From Aminobacter sp. AP02 (lineage in GTDB: Bacteria; Pseudomonadota; Alphaproteobacteria; Rhizobiales; Rhizobiaceae), in NCBI RefSeq assembly GCF_003148805.1, contig NZ_QGGX01000004.1:124001-188000 (forward strand): a DNA stretch of 64,000 nt. Reading direction: 5' to 3'. The notes beneath the pieces are model-generated. The model was not told the DNA's origin. It did not search any database and saw only the letters and a list, made by a program, of their open reading frames with translations. This document shows, piece after piece, positions 54,567 to 63,126 of this stretch (positions are counted from its first letter, which is position 1; the number at the start of each line of letters is the position of its first letter). Position numbers and translations under genes: made by a program.

Positions 54567-56153
54567 ATGACGGTGGCGAGATTTGCTGTCGGCGCGTTGG
54601 CCGCTTGTCTGTTGATGTCGAGCGCACCCGTTGCATGGGCCCAATCAGTGCTCAGTAAAGCCGAACGCGCCAGCGAGAGCATGGAACCTGCGCTCGTCCA
54701 TGCCGATCAGGCGAAGGCCGCGCAGGCCAAACTTGACGCGTTGCAGGCCAGCATGGGCAAGCGCCCGAACATAGTCTGGCTGGTCGTCGACGACATGGGA
54801 TACGGCGATCCCGGCGCCTTTGGCGGCGGCGCCATGATCGGGGCGGCCACGCCCAACATGGACCGGCTGGCTCAGGACGGCCTGAAACTCACCTCCACAT
54901 ACTCGCAAGCGACCTGCACGCCGACCCGCTCGGTGATCCTCACTGGCCGTCTGCCGGTACGCACCGGCCTGACGCGGCCCATTCTCGCCGGCGACAAGAT
55001 CACCATGAATCCGTGGGCAGATGAGATTTCGTTGCCGACGCTGCTCGGCCAGGCCGGCTACAAAACCGTGCTGTCGGGCAAATGGCATGTCGGCGAAAGC
55101 GCCGGCATGCGCCCGCAGGACGTCGGCTTCGATGAGTTCTACGGTTTCTACGAGGCCGAAAAGGAGATCAGCCAGGGCGTCGACAAGCGCCGATATCCCG
55201 ATCTCGTGCTCAACCCCGAGCGTCTCGCCATGCTGCGCGCCACCGGCTCCAGCACGGCGCTGGTCCACGGTTTCAAGGGCGGCGAGACGAAAGACGTCGA
55301 ATAGATCGACAGCATCGAGAAGATGGCCGAGGGCGACCGGCTGCTGAAGGAGTTCAGCGTCAAGAAGATCAAGGAACTGGCCGAGGGCGGCGCCCCGTTC
55401 TTCCTCGAACACGCTTTCATGAAGGTGCACGCCGACAATTTTGCCTCGAAGGCGTTCGAAGGCAAGAGCGGCAGCAAATATCCCTATAAGGACGACGTTG
55501 TTGAGGTCGACGCCTATATAGGCGAGATCGTCGACGCGCTCGACAAGGCCGGCGTGCTCGCTAACACCTTTGTCTTCGTTACCTCCGACAACGGACCGCA
55601 GCTCGATAGCTCGCCCGACGCCGGCTACACGCCGTTCCGCGGCGCCAAGGGCTCGGCGTGGGAGGGCGGCGTGCGTGTCCCGGTCATCGCCTACTGGCGT
55701 GGCATGATCAAGCCTGGTCGCCAGAGCGATGAGCTGTTCGACCTGATGGACCTATTCAATACTTCGCTGCATCTTGCTGGGATTGCTAATAAAAACCGAC
55801 GGATCGTTACATCGATGGCATCGACCAGACCTCGTTCCTGCTCGCCGACGACGGAAAATCCAACCGCGAGAAGGTCTTCATCTGGAACGAGAAAGACCTG
55901 ATGGCAATGCGGATGTATGAATACAAGATCCACATCAAGGTGGTTGAGACCAAGGCGCAGTGGCTGAACATCGACATGACCACGGTCAGCGATGTCGGCC
56001 TCGCCCCGTGGCTGTTCAACCTCTACATCGACCCCAAGGAAGAATACCCCCGTCGGGCACCGCATGAACGCCTTCCTCGCCTCCATGGCAGCAGAACTCA
56101 AGGCTCATGCTGCGACGTTCAAGAAGTTTCCGCCCAAGAACATCGGGCTGTAG
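54567..56153 (+). pseudogene. arylsulfatase-family gene, interrupted by a stop and two frameshifts
   Basis: The original product was an exported sulfatase of about 528 residues. A signal peptide (MTVARFAVGALAACLLMSSA) leads into NIVWLVVDDMGYGD (metal-binding Asp pair). The formylglycine motif is CTPTRSVILTG with Cys117. SGKWHVGE, FVTSDNGPQ and AWEGGVRVP are all recognisable. An in-frame TAG at 55302 breaks the first block. A one-base loss near 55791-55797 (A tract) and a one-base gain at the CCCCC run near 56047-56051 shift the frame out and back. The tail GHRMNAFLASMAAELKAH reaches a stop at 56153. Loss of function is likely unless these are assembly errors. Confidence 0.85.
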
Positions 56154-56236
56154 GCGTGTGCGACTGAGGCCCAAATAGCTCCATAGGTGAATCGACGGAC
56201 CGACTGGTCGAAAGAAAACAAAGGTTGGAGGAAGAC

Positions 56237-56368
56237 ATGGGCATGAAGTTCACTCTGCGGGCGAGTGCGGCGATCGTTGCGATTGCGCTTGGTGCCGCGC
56301 CTGTTCTGGCCCAGGACAACACGGCAGCGAAAAGTCCTTCGCCTTCGACGGCAAGATCGAGCAGGTAA
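56237..56368 (+). pseudogene. small exported-protein remnant
   Basis: A 43-codon frame with a good ribosome site (GGAGGAAGA) and a clean signal peptide, MKFTLRASAAIVAIALGAAP ending VLA-QD. After about 30 codons the codon pattern continues in another frame (GSEKSFAFDGKIEQVKVAQ, stop at 56380). This suggests a frameshifted short exported protein. It sits right after the sulfatase pseudogene and may have decayed with it. The family is not recognised. Nothing else is supported up to 56570. Confidence 0.45.
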
Positions 56369-56570
56369 AGGTGGCGCAGTAGCTTGCCATCAAAACCACC
56401 ATCGTGCCGGTAGCGACCGGATCGGCTTGCGGCCTTGCGAACAGTCGTCGTTCGCAGGATTGGGCCTCATTCGCGCCGATACAATGCAATCGGCGGGGAG
56501 GTCAGGACGCAGCCAGTGGGCAACGCGCATGATGTTGGCTGTCAGTCCGCCTTTGCTCAAACGGATCTAG

Positions 56571-56909
56571 CTAATCGGCAGTGGAATTGATCTGCAAATT
56601 TTCTGGGACGGGCAGGCTCGAGCATCGCATATGCATATCGTGGTTGAGTTGCTTTCTTTTCTTCTCCTGATGCTCTTTGCCAGCCAGCGCGATCCCAAGC
56701 CCGTAAGGGCCAAGCAGCATGCCGGCCGGTATGCTCAATGGCTTCTTTTCTCCAGCCTCGTAATTCAGGGCCGCCTGGCGAACTTGTTCGCACTGTGGCG
56801 ACCGCCATTTCGGGTCTTGAGCCGAGAGGGTGGCTGCGTACTCGGCTGGAGGCGTTGTGCATCCCGCGACTGCAAGCATTACCATAGTGGCTAGGGGACG
56901 AATGATCAT
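56571..56909 (-). CDS. small predicted lipoprotein
   Basis: A 112-residue protein with a type II signal peptide: MIIRPLATMVMLAVAGC carries lipobox AVAGC with acylated Cys17. The mature part has a CEQVRQAALNYE helix, a Gly-rich hydrophobic stretch (AGMLLGPYGLGIALAG) and a very basic segment (KEHQEKKRKQLNHDMHMRC). Similar small lipoproteins of unknown role are common in rhizobia. The hydrophobic stretch plus charged tail could span or hug a membrane. It is transcribed alone between the decayed sulfatase area and the RpiR gene. Confidence 0.75.
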   Translation of the reverse strand: MIIRPLATMVMLAVAGCTTPPAEYAATLSAQDPKWRSPQCEQVRQAALNYEAGEKKPLSIPAGMLLGPYGLGIALAGKEHQEKKRKQLNHDMHMRCSSLPVPENLQINSTAD

Positions 56910-57197
56910 GGGGTGGCGAACCTGACTATCCTTGGGGCACTCTCAAGCTTTTCCTTCATCGCGGCCACACAGGGTTGACTGGGCGAGCGCAGGTCGGGTT
57001 CGGCTCCATTGAAGCGGCCTAGCCTCTTGAGCATTTCCCCCTGTATCCGAATGCGCGAGATTTGTCTGTGGTGCTGGCATCGCCCGGCCCGATGACATTA
57101 CATGCTCGCAACGCCACCAAATTGGACGATTCATCGTCAGGGCGATTGGCGTGAATTGCCCCGGCGAGGTCAGGCGGGTGGGTGGGAGGTCTGCCGG
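56910..57197. other. intergenic region, nothing recognised
   Basis: A 288-bp stretch between the lipoprotein start and the RpiR stop. No gene, clear terminator or repeat is seen. Confidence 0.5.
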
Positions 57198-58061
57198 TCA
57201 GCGCAATCTGCCATCCAGCTTGAGAGCCGCGACGGCGGCCTCGCTCTTGCGGATGTGATCACCGGCGTCGGCCTGCCTCTGGACCAGCAGGATGAACAAC
57301 AGGTCGGTCAGGGCCAGTTGCGCGTCGCGGACAGTGATCGAGGACGATCTCACATCGTCCTCGTCGCTTGCCGTATGGAGCACGATGGCGGCGATCGCGC
57401 TCAGCGGATTGTCTCGGAGGGAGGCGACGGCAACGACGGTTGCGCCGCTTTCGCTCGCAAGTTCGGCTATGCGCAGCGTCTCGATGCTCGTGCCCGAGTG
57501 TGAGAACGCCAGCATCACGTCGCGTGGCCCAAGCGATGCAGCGCTTGCGAGTTGAACATGGCTGTCGCTGTCATGCAGCACGTTGCGGCCGAGCTTCATC
57601 AACTTGATCGCGAAATCACGCGCCACCCACGAAGAAGAGCTGACCCCGGCAAGGTGGATCCGCTCGGCCTGGTCTAGCAGGTCGAGAACCCGTGCAACCG
57701 TCTGCTCGCTGTTGACCGACATTGTTTGCTGCATAGCCGCGAGCTTGCCGGCCACGAGCTTTTGCTGGACAGCGACGTAGCCGTCGGCGCGATCGATGCT
57801 GCCGTGAACCATGCCAGGCGGTGCCTGCCATTGCTGGACCTTGGCCTCGCTCACCGCGAGCTTCAGCTGCTGGTAGCTCGGATAACCCAGCTTCTGCGCG
57901 AACTTCACCACACTGGACTGGCTGCGGCCTGTCTGCTCGCCGAGCGCCACAGACGAAAGGCGCAACATCTCGTCTGGGTTGTCGACGATGAACTGGCCAA
58001 TCTGGCGGTCAGCCGGCGCCATGGTGTCAAGCGTCGCAATGATTTTCGTGAGAACCGACAT
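57198..58061 (-). CDS. MurR/RpiR-family regulator (HTH_6 + SIS domain)
   Basis: A 287-residue regulator. The N-terminal HTH is at residues 1-75 (SVLTKIIATLDTMAPADRQI, SQSSVVKFAQKLGYPSYQQL). The C-terminal SIS sugar-phosphate-binding domain includes ERIHLAGVSSSSWVARDFAI and DVMLAFSHSGTSIETLRIAE. ATG 58061 is chosen because GAGGAG lies just upstream; the frame reaches 58415 through the divergent gene's leader. MurR, its namesake, senses MurNAc-6-phosphate. Divergence from murA/murK/murQ-like genes makes the same ligand likely here. A GGAAT-N5-ATTCC box lies 36 nt upstream. Confidence 0.92.
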   Translation of the reverse strand: MSVLTKIIATLDTMAPADRQIGQFIVDNPDEMLRLSSVALGEQTGRSQSSVVKFAQKLGYPSYQQLKLAVSEAKVQQWQAPPGMVHGSIDRADGYVAVQQKLVAGKLAAMQQTMSVNSEQTVARVLDLLDQAERIHLAGVSSSSWVARDFAIKLMKLGRNVLHDSDSHVQLASAASLGPRDVMLAFSHSGTSIETLRIAELASESGATVVAVASLRDNPLSAIAAIVLHTASDEDDVRSSSITVRDAQLALTDLLFILLVQRQADAGDHIRKSEAAVAALKLDGRLR

Positions 58062-58096
58062 GTAGCTCCTCGGGCCTCGTGTCTGGCGAAGATCAG

Positions 58097-58139
58097 GGAA
58101 TAGATTATTCCACGCGAGGTTGACAGGAAAGAATAATCC
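58097..58139. promoter_or_regulatory. GGAAT-N5-ATTCC operator box in the divergent RpiR/murA region
   Basis: GGAATAGATTATTCC (58097-58111) is a perfect dyad with 6-bp arms GGAATA/TATTCC. A related half, AGAATAATCC (58130-58139), lies 19 nt further on, with TTGACA (58120-58125) between them. The same box recurs before the murQ-like gene. It is a probable RpiR-regulator binding site controlling both directions. Confidence 0.65.
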
Positions 58140-58197
58140 GATCAACTCTCTCTTCAATTTGGCTGGTTTCGACCAGTTGATGACTGGATTCTTGTGC

Positions 58198-59454
58198 ATG
58201 GATAAGTTGCGAATTGTCGGCGGGCAGAGGCTGCAAGGGGCAGTCGCCATATCAGGTGCCAAGAACGCGGCTTTGCCGCAGATCGCGGCCTCCCTGCTCA
58301 GCCCAGAACCGCTCGAGCTGACTAACCTGCCCGCAGTGAGTGACGTCGAAAACATGCTTGGCGTCATTGCGCAACATGGCGCCGCTATCAGCCGCCAGGG
58401 TCGCACCGTGCGCATCGACGCGAGCCGTGCCTCGTCCCGCGAAACCAGCTACGACACCGTTCGCAAGATGCGCGCCACGGTGCTGGTGCTCGGTCCGCTG
58501 CTTGCCCGTTTCGGCAAGGCCCAGGTGTCGCTGCCCGGCGGCTGCGCTATCGGTGCGCGGCCTGTCGACATGCACATCAAGGCACTCGGGCAGTTGGGCG
58601 CCGACGTTGGTATCCAGGGTGGCTCGATCGTTGCCGCCGCGCCCCTAGGTCTCACCGGCACGCGCATCGTGCTGGGCTCACCCTCGGTGGGAGCGACGGA
58701 AACAGCGATGATGGCGGCAACTACGGCAAAGGGCGAGACGGAAATCGTCAACGCCGCGCGCGAGCCCGAGGTCATGGATCTCGCCGCCTGCCTCAACGCC
58801 ATGGGGGCAAACATCGAAGGCGCGGGCACACACCGTATCCTGATCCAGGGTCGCACGTCCTGGCGCGCGGCCGCCCACCATACGATTCCGGACCGGATCG
58901 AGGCCGGAACCTATGCCATTGCAGCTGCCATCACCGGGGGGCAGCTGGAACTGACCAACGCGCGGCTCGAACACATGGCGTCCGTTGTCCAGGTTCTGGA
59001 AGCGGCAGGCGTCAGCGTGTGGCCCGGCGATCGCGGTCTGATCGTCTCGCGCAATGGCCCGTTGGCGCCGGTCGATCTCACCACAGAACCTTACCCCGGC
59101 TTTCCGACCGATCTTCAAGCGCAGTTCATGGCTCTGATGTGCTGCGCGCCTGGCGCGTCGCTGTTGCGCGAGACCGTCTTCGAAAACCGCTTCATGCATG
59201 TGCCCGAGCTGGTTCGCCTCGGTGCCAACATCACGTTGCAAGGCACGACGGCCCTGGTGCGCGGGGGTGTGCCGCTGCGCGGTGCACAGGTCATGGCCAC
59301 CGATCTCAGGGCGTCGGTGTCGCTTGTGCTCGCCGCGCTGGTCGCCGAAGGCGAGAGCATCGTCAATCGCGTCTATCACCTGGATCGAGGCTATGAGAGC
59401 CTCGATCGCAAGCTCCAGATGTGCGGGGCGACCATCGAGCGGATAGCGGGATGA
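58198..59454 (+). CDS. murA: UDP-N-acetylglucosamine 1-carboxyvinyltransferase (MurA homologue)
   Basis: A 418-residue EPSP-synthase-fold enzyme that transfers enolpyruvate from PEP to UDP-GlcNAc, the first committed step of peptidoglycan synthesis. All key residues are kept: K22 in GAKNAALP, C116 in PGGCAIGARPVD (the fosfomycin-target cysteine), D305 in FPTDLQAQF and the Arg of ATDLRASVSLV. MDKLRIVGG at 58198 matches the normal MurA N-terminus; upstream in-frame codons are ignored. It overlaps the kinase gene (ATGA). Being in a recycling-type operon rather than a housekeeping location, it is probably a second MurA, but that needs the rest of the genome. Confidence 0.9.
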   Translation: MDKLRIVGGQRLQGAVAISGAKNAALPQIAASLLSPEPLELTNLPAVSDVENMLGVIAQHGAAISRQGRTVRIDASRASSRETSYDTVRKMRATVLVLGPLLARFGKAQVSLPGGCAIGARPVDMHIKALGQLGADVGIQGGSIVAAAPLGLTGTRIVLGSPSVGATETAMMAATTAKGETEIVNAAREPEVMDLAACLNAMGANIEGAGTHRILIQGRTSWRAAAHHTIPDRIEAGTYAIAAAITGGQLELTNARLEHMASVVQVLEAAGVSVWPGDRGLIVSRNGPLAPVDLTTEPYPGFPTDLQAQFMALMCCAPGASLLRETVFENRFMHVPELVRLGANITLQGTTALVRGGVPLRGAQVMATDLRASVSLVLAALVAEGESIVNRVYHLDRGYESLDRKLQMCGATIERIAG

Positions 59455-60359
59455 CGAGCGCCGCCGTGCCTCGCTTTTTTCTCGGCGTCGATGGCGGCGG
59501 TACGGGCTGCCGTGCCCGCATCGTCGATGCGGCCGGCAATGTGCTCGGTCAGGGCCTGTCGGGTCCTGCAACAACGAGGTTCGGCATCGACATTGCCTGG
59601 GCGTCGATCGCGCGTGCATTTGGTGCTGCAGCAGAAGAGGCCGGCTTCGGCCCCGCCGAACTCTCGCGCACCTTCGCTGGCATCGGACTTGCCGGCATAG
59701 GCCGCAAAGGCGCACTGGAGGCGCTGCAGGCGATAACTCATCCATTTGCCGCCACCGGCTTCACCAGCGACGGTATGGGGGCATGTCTCGGCGCCCATTC
59801 AGGCAAGGACGGAGCGATCGTCATCGCCGGCACCGGATCGATAGGACTGGGCTTCGTCGAGGGGCGGGACCTCCGGGTCGGTGGCTACGGCTTCCCGATT
59901 TCGGACGAGGGCAGTGGCGCAGACCTCGGCTTGAGGGCCGTGCAACTCGCGCTGCGCGCCCATGACGGCAGGCACGACCGCTCGGCGCTACTGACTGAGG
60001 TCATGCAGCGTTTCCACGACGACCCGATGGAAACAGTGGCCTGGATGGACCGGGCGACGGCGACCGACTACGCGGCTTTGGCGCCGACGGTCATGCGCCA
60101 CGCCGACCAGGGCGACGCGGCCGGTCGCCGCATCGTTCAGGCCGCGGCCGAGCAGATCGACACCATCGTCCGCACGCTGTTCGACAAGGGCGCGCCGCGC
60201 GTTACCTTGCTCGGTGGTCTGGCAAGCCCACTGGAACCCTGGCTCGCACCAGATGTTCGTCGTCGCCTCAAGCCGGCCGATGGCGACGCGGTTTCGGGGG
60301 CGATCATCCTGGCCAGGCGACTGGACCATGCGGCGGACGTGCCAAATGCCAAGGAATAA
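59451..60359 (+). CDS. BadF/BadG/BcrA/BcrD-type sugar kinase, MurK/GlcNAc-kinase-like
   Basis: A 302-residue ASKHA-fold kinase. FFLGVDGGGTGCRARIVDAA is the phosphate-1 loop, IAGTGSIGLGFVEGRD the phosphate-2 loop, and GGYGFPISDEGSGADLGLRA the family signature. VTLLGGLASPL contributes the adenosine pocket. MurK of Clostridium acetobutylicum, from this family, phosphorylates MurNAc and GlcNAc, and human GlcNAc kinase is related. Lying between a MurA homologue and MurQ it probably makes MurNAc-6-P and/or GlcNAc-6-P from salvaged sugars. The start ATG 59451 overlaps the murA stop. Confidence 0.85.
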   Translation: MTSAAVPRFFLGVDGGGTGCRARIVDAAGNVLGQGLSGPATTRFGIDIAWASIARAFGAAAEEAGFGPAELSRTFAGIGLAGIGRKGALEALQAITHPFAATGFTSDGMGACLGAHSGKDGAIVIAGTGSIGLGFVEGRDLRVGGYGFPISDEGSGADLGLRAVQLALRAHDGRHDRSALLTEVMQRFHDDPMETVAWMDRATATDYAALAPTVMRHADQGDAAGRRIVQAAAEQIDTIVRTLFDKGAPRVTLLGGLASPLEPWLAPDVRRRLKPADGDAVSGAIILARRLDHAADVPNAKE

Positions 60360-60399
60360 TCCATTCCAACTATGATTGACACGAGGAATATTGCATTCT
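60353..60399 (+). promoter_or_regulatory. two GGAAT-N5-ATTCC boxes before murQ
   Basis: GGAATAATCCATTCC (60353-60367) overlaps the kinase stop. GGAATATTGCATTCT (60385-60399) lies 32 nt further on, about three helical turns. TTGACA (60376-60381) lies between them. They match the box in the RpiR/murA divergent region, so murQ probably has its own RpiR-controlled promoter. Confidence 0.6.
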
Positions 60400-60474
60400 A
60401 GGACGTCTATGAGAGCCTTAGGGATCCGGCCCGGCGAGGCTGCCGCAACTTCAAGATCCGGCCAGGTGGCGAGC

Positions 60475-61407
60475 GTGTCAGAACAAGCCTTGATTTCGGA
60501 ACTTGGGCGTCTGGTTTCCGAGGAGCGGAACCCGCGCACCATGGATATCGACCTGTTGCCGACGGTCGATGTCCTCAGGAAGATCAACGACGAAGACAAG
60601 CTTGTCGCGCACGCGGTCGAGAAGGTTATTCCCGAGATTGCGGCTGCCGTCGACCGCACTATCGCTGCCTTCCGGCAAGGCGGGCGCCTGATCTATATGG
60701 GCGCCGGAACGAGCGGCCGGATCGGCGTCCTCGACGCTTCCGAATGCCCTCCGACTTTCCGTGTTCCGCCGACCATGGTGGTTGGCCTCATTGCCGGCGG
60801 CTACAGCGCCCTGCTGAAGGCGACGGAAGGTGCCGAAGACAGCCAGGCCAGGGGTGCCGAGGCGCTGGCCGAAATCGATCTGACGGCCAAGGACGTCGTC
60901 GTAGGTATCGCGGCGAGCGGCCGTACGCCCTACGTCATCGGCGGCCTGAATTATGCAAAAAAGGTTGGCGCCACGGCAGTGGCGCTGTCGTGCAATCCCC
61001 ACTCCGCCATCGCTGCCATCGCCGACATTGCCATTTCGCCCGTCGTCGGCCCCGAAGCCTTGACGGGTTCAACGCGCATGAAGTCGGGCACGGCCGAAAA
61101 GCTCGTGCTCAACATGCTGACCACCGCCAGCATGATTGGCATCGGCAAGACCTACGAAAACCTGATGGTCGACCTGAAGGCTTCGAACAAGAAGCTCGTG
61201 GCCCGCGCCGCCCGCATCGTCATGCAGGCGAGCGAGTGCACGCTGGAGGAAGCGCAGGCGGCGCTGGCCCAGACCGACAATGACGTGAAACTGGCAATCC
61301 TCATCGTTATGACGGGGATGGACATCGCCGAAGCAAGATCTCAGCTGGATGGTTCAAACGGCTTCTTGCGGCAAGCAATCCAGGATGCGAAGCAGGCATC
61401 CAAGTGA
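60475..61407 (+). CDS. murQ: N-acetylmuramic acid 6-phosphate etherase
   Basis: A 310-residue SIS-domain lyase that removes the lactyl ether from MurNAc-6-P to give GlcNAc-6-P and lactate. [20 protein letters not shown], then ECPPTF (E90, catalytic), [11 protein letters not shown] (second catalytic Glu), [16 protein letters not shown] and [19 protein letters not shown] are near-identical to E. coli MurQ. The start is placed at GTG 60475; ATG 60409 is an alternative that adds 22 residues. It lies downstream of two RpiR-type boxes and is followed closely by an importer operon. Confidence 0.95.
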   Translation: MSEQALISELGRLVSEERNPRTMDIDLLPTVDVLRKINDEDKLVAHAVEKVIPEIAAAVDRTIAAFRQGGRLIYMGAGTSGRIGVLDASECPPTFRVPPTMVVGLIAGGYSALLKATEGAEDSQARGAEALAEIDLTAKDVVVGIAASGRTPYVIGGLNYAKKVGATAVALSCNPHSAIAAIADIAISPVVGPEALTGSTRMKSGTAEKLVLNMLTTASMIGIGKTYENLMVDLKASNKKLVARAARIVMQASECTLEEAQAALAQTDNDVKLAILIVMTGMDIAEARSQLDGSNGFLRQAIQDAKQASK

Positions 61408-61456
61408 TCCGGGTGGCCATTCGGCCGCTAGGGGAAAGAGTAACAGGGAGGAAGAA

Positions 61457-62971
61457 ATGACCAGCAAGTTCAAACATTTCCTTGGGGCGACGACAGCCGT
61501 AATGATCGGCTTGTCGGCTGCTACAGGGCATGCCGATGCAGCCACGCTTCGCATGGCCTGGGCGCAGGACGCCACCGGCCTCGACCCGCACAAGCAGGCG
61601 GCGTTCTCGTCGCTGCGCCTGCTCGAGCTGATCTATGAGCCGCTCGTGCGCCTCGATGCCGACCTCAAGATCATTCCCGGCATCGCCACGTCGTGGGAGT
61701 TCTCAGCCGACGGCAAGCAGCTCACCTTCAAGCTCGACCCCAAGGCCAAGTTCCAGAACGGTGCCGCGGTGACCTCGGCCGATGTCAAGGCAACGTTCGA
61801 GCGCATCCTCGACGAGGCGACCGGTGCGGTCAATCGCGCCAACTACCTGTCCATCGAGGCGATCGAAGCGCCTGATTCCGGCACCGTCGTCTTCAAGCTG
61901 AAGCAGCCCGACGCGCCGATCCTGACCGCCATGACCGACACCAACTCGTCGATCGTCTCGGCAAGCGAGATCGCGGCCGGCACCATCGGCACCAAGGCAG
62001 TCGGCTCGGGTCCGTTCAAGCTGGAGAAGTGGGATCCCAACTCCAAGGCGGCGCTCGTCGCCAACAAGGACTGGGCTGGTGGTGCTACCGGCGTTGACGG
62101 CATCGAGATCAGCGTTCTTCCCGACGAAACCGCGATCCTCGCTGCCATGCGCACCGGCCAGGTCGATTTCGCCCTGCTCAACGATCCGCTGATCGCGACG
62201 CTGGTGCCCAATGAGCCCAAGCTGCAGCTCAACCGCGCGCCGCTGCTCGCCTACCACGTGCTTCAGCTCAACCCGGCGCGCAAGCCGATGAACGAACTCG
62301 CCGTGCGCCAGGCCATCTCCTGCGCGGTCGACCGCCAGGCGGTGCTCGACACCGCATCCCTAGGTGAAGGCAAGGTGACCGGGCCGATTACCGCACCGTT
62401 CTTCGCGTCCGATCCGAATTCGCTTTTCTGCTACAAGCAGGACATCGAGAAGGCCAAGAAGCTGATGGCCGATGCCGGCTTTGCAGATGGCTTCAGCGCC
62501 ACCGTGATCGCTGCCACCGGCGAGCCGCCTACCGCCGCTGCCGAAGCCCAGGTGCTGCAGTCGCAACTCGCCGAGATCGGCGTCAAGCTCGACATCAAGA
62601 TGATGGAGCTCAACGTCTATGTCGACACCTGGCTGAAGGGCGACTTCGACATGGCGGTGGCGCTGAATGGCGGTCGCCCGGATCCCTATACCATGTACAA
62701 CCGCTACTGGACCAAGAACGGCAACCTGCAGAAGGTTTCCAACTTCGCCGACGACACGCTGGACAAGCTGCTGCAGGACGGCCGCGCCGAGACTGATCCG
62801 GAAAAGCGCAAGGTGATCTTCGCCGAGTTCGACAAGCAGCTCGCCGAGAAGGCGCCGTGGATCTGGCTCTACACCGGCTACGGCTACACCGCGCAGCAGA
62901 AGAACGTGCAGGGCTTCGTGCCGATGCCGACCGGCTCGCTGGTCAGCCTTGGCAAGGTGACCGTGCAGTAA
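61457..62971 (+). CDS. peptide-type ABC substrate-binding protein (SBP family 5)
   Basis: A 504-residue precursor. The signal peptide KFKHFLGATTAVMIGLSAAT ends ADA-AT, and the mature protein starts LRMAWAQDATGLDPHKQAAF. LVRLDADLKIIPGIATSWEF and VRQAISCAVDRQAVLDTASL are family hallmarks. ATG 61457 has GGGAGGAAG upstream. Its place straight after murQ suggests the ligand is a muropeptide, a free murein peptide or an amino-sugar conjugate. The same family serves muropeptide uptake elsewhere in Rhizobiales (Yej/Yep system). Confidence 0.9.
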   Translation: MTSKFKHFLGATTAVMIGLSAATGHADAATLRMAWAQDATGLDPHKQAAFSSLRLLELIYEPLVRLDADLKIIPGIATSWEFSADGKQLTFKLDPKAKFQNGAAVTSADVKATFERILDEATGAVNRANYLSIEAIEAPDSGTVVFKLKQPDAPILTAMTDTNSSIVSASEIAAGTIGTKAVGSGPFKLEKWDPNSKAALVANKDWAGGATGVDGIEISVLPDETAILAAMRTGQVDFALLNDPLIATLVPNEPKLQLNRAPLLAYHVLQLNPARKPMNELAVRQAISCAVDRQAVLDTASLGEGKVTGPITAPFFASDPNSLFCYKQDIEKAKKLMADAGFADGFSATVIAATGEPPTAAAEAQVLQSQLAEIGVKLDIKMMELNVYVDTWLKGDFDMAVALNGGRPDPYTMYNRYWTKNGNLQKVSNFADDTLDKLLQDGRAETDPEKRKVIFAEFDKQLAEKAPWIWLYTGYGYTAQQKNVQGFVPMPTGSLVSLGKVTVQ

Positions 62972-62984
62972 CAAACTTGCTTTT

Positions 62985-63049
62985 GGGCGGCGGGCACTCT
63001 CCCTGACTGCCGCCCGTAGGCGGTCGCCGTTGAGCCGATGGCGACCGCC
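62985..63049 (+). promoter_or_regulatory. two intercistronic hairpins after the binding-protein gene
   Basis: The first stem is GGGCGGC (62985-62991) with GCCGCCC (63009-63015). The second is a perfect 10-bp stem GGCGGTCGCC (63019-63028) with GGCGACCGCC (63040-63049) and an 11-nt loop. There is no T tract. They fill the 155-nt gap before the permease gene and probably set binding-protein excess over permease. Confidence 0.6.
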
Positions 63050-63126
63050 AGCGCCGCGAAAGCCGCGCTTTGGCCAATCCCTTCCAGAACCGATGCGGTT
63101 CCTCAACCCGAGATGGGGCGCATGAC

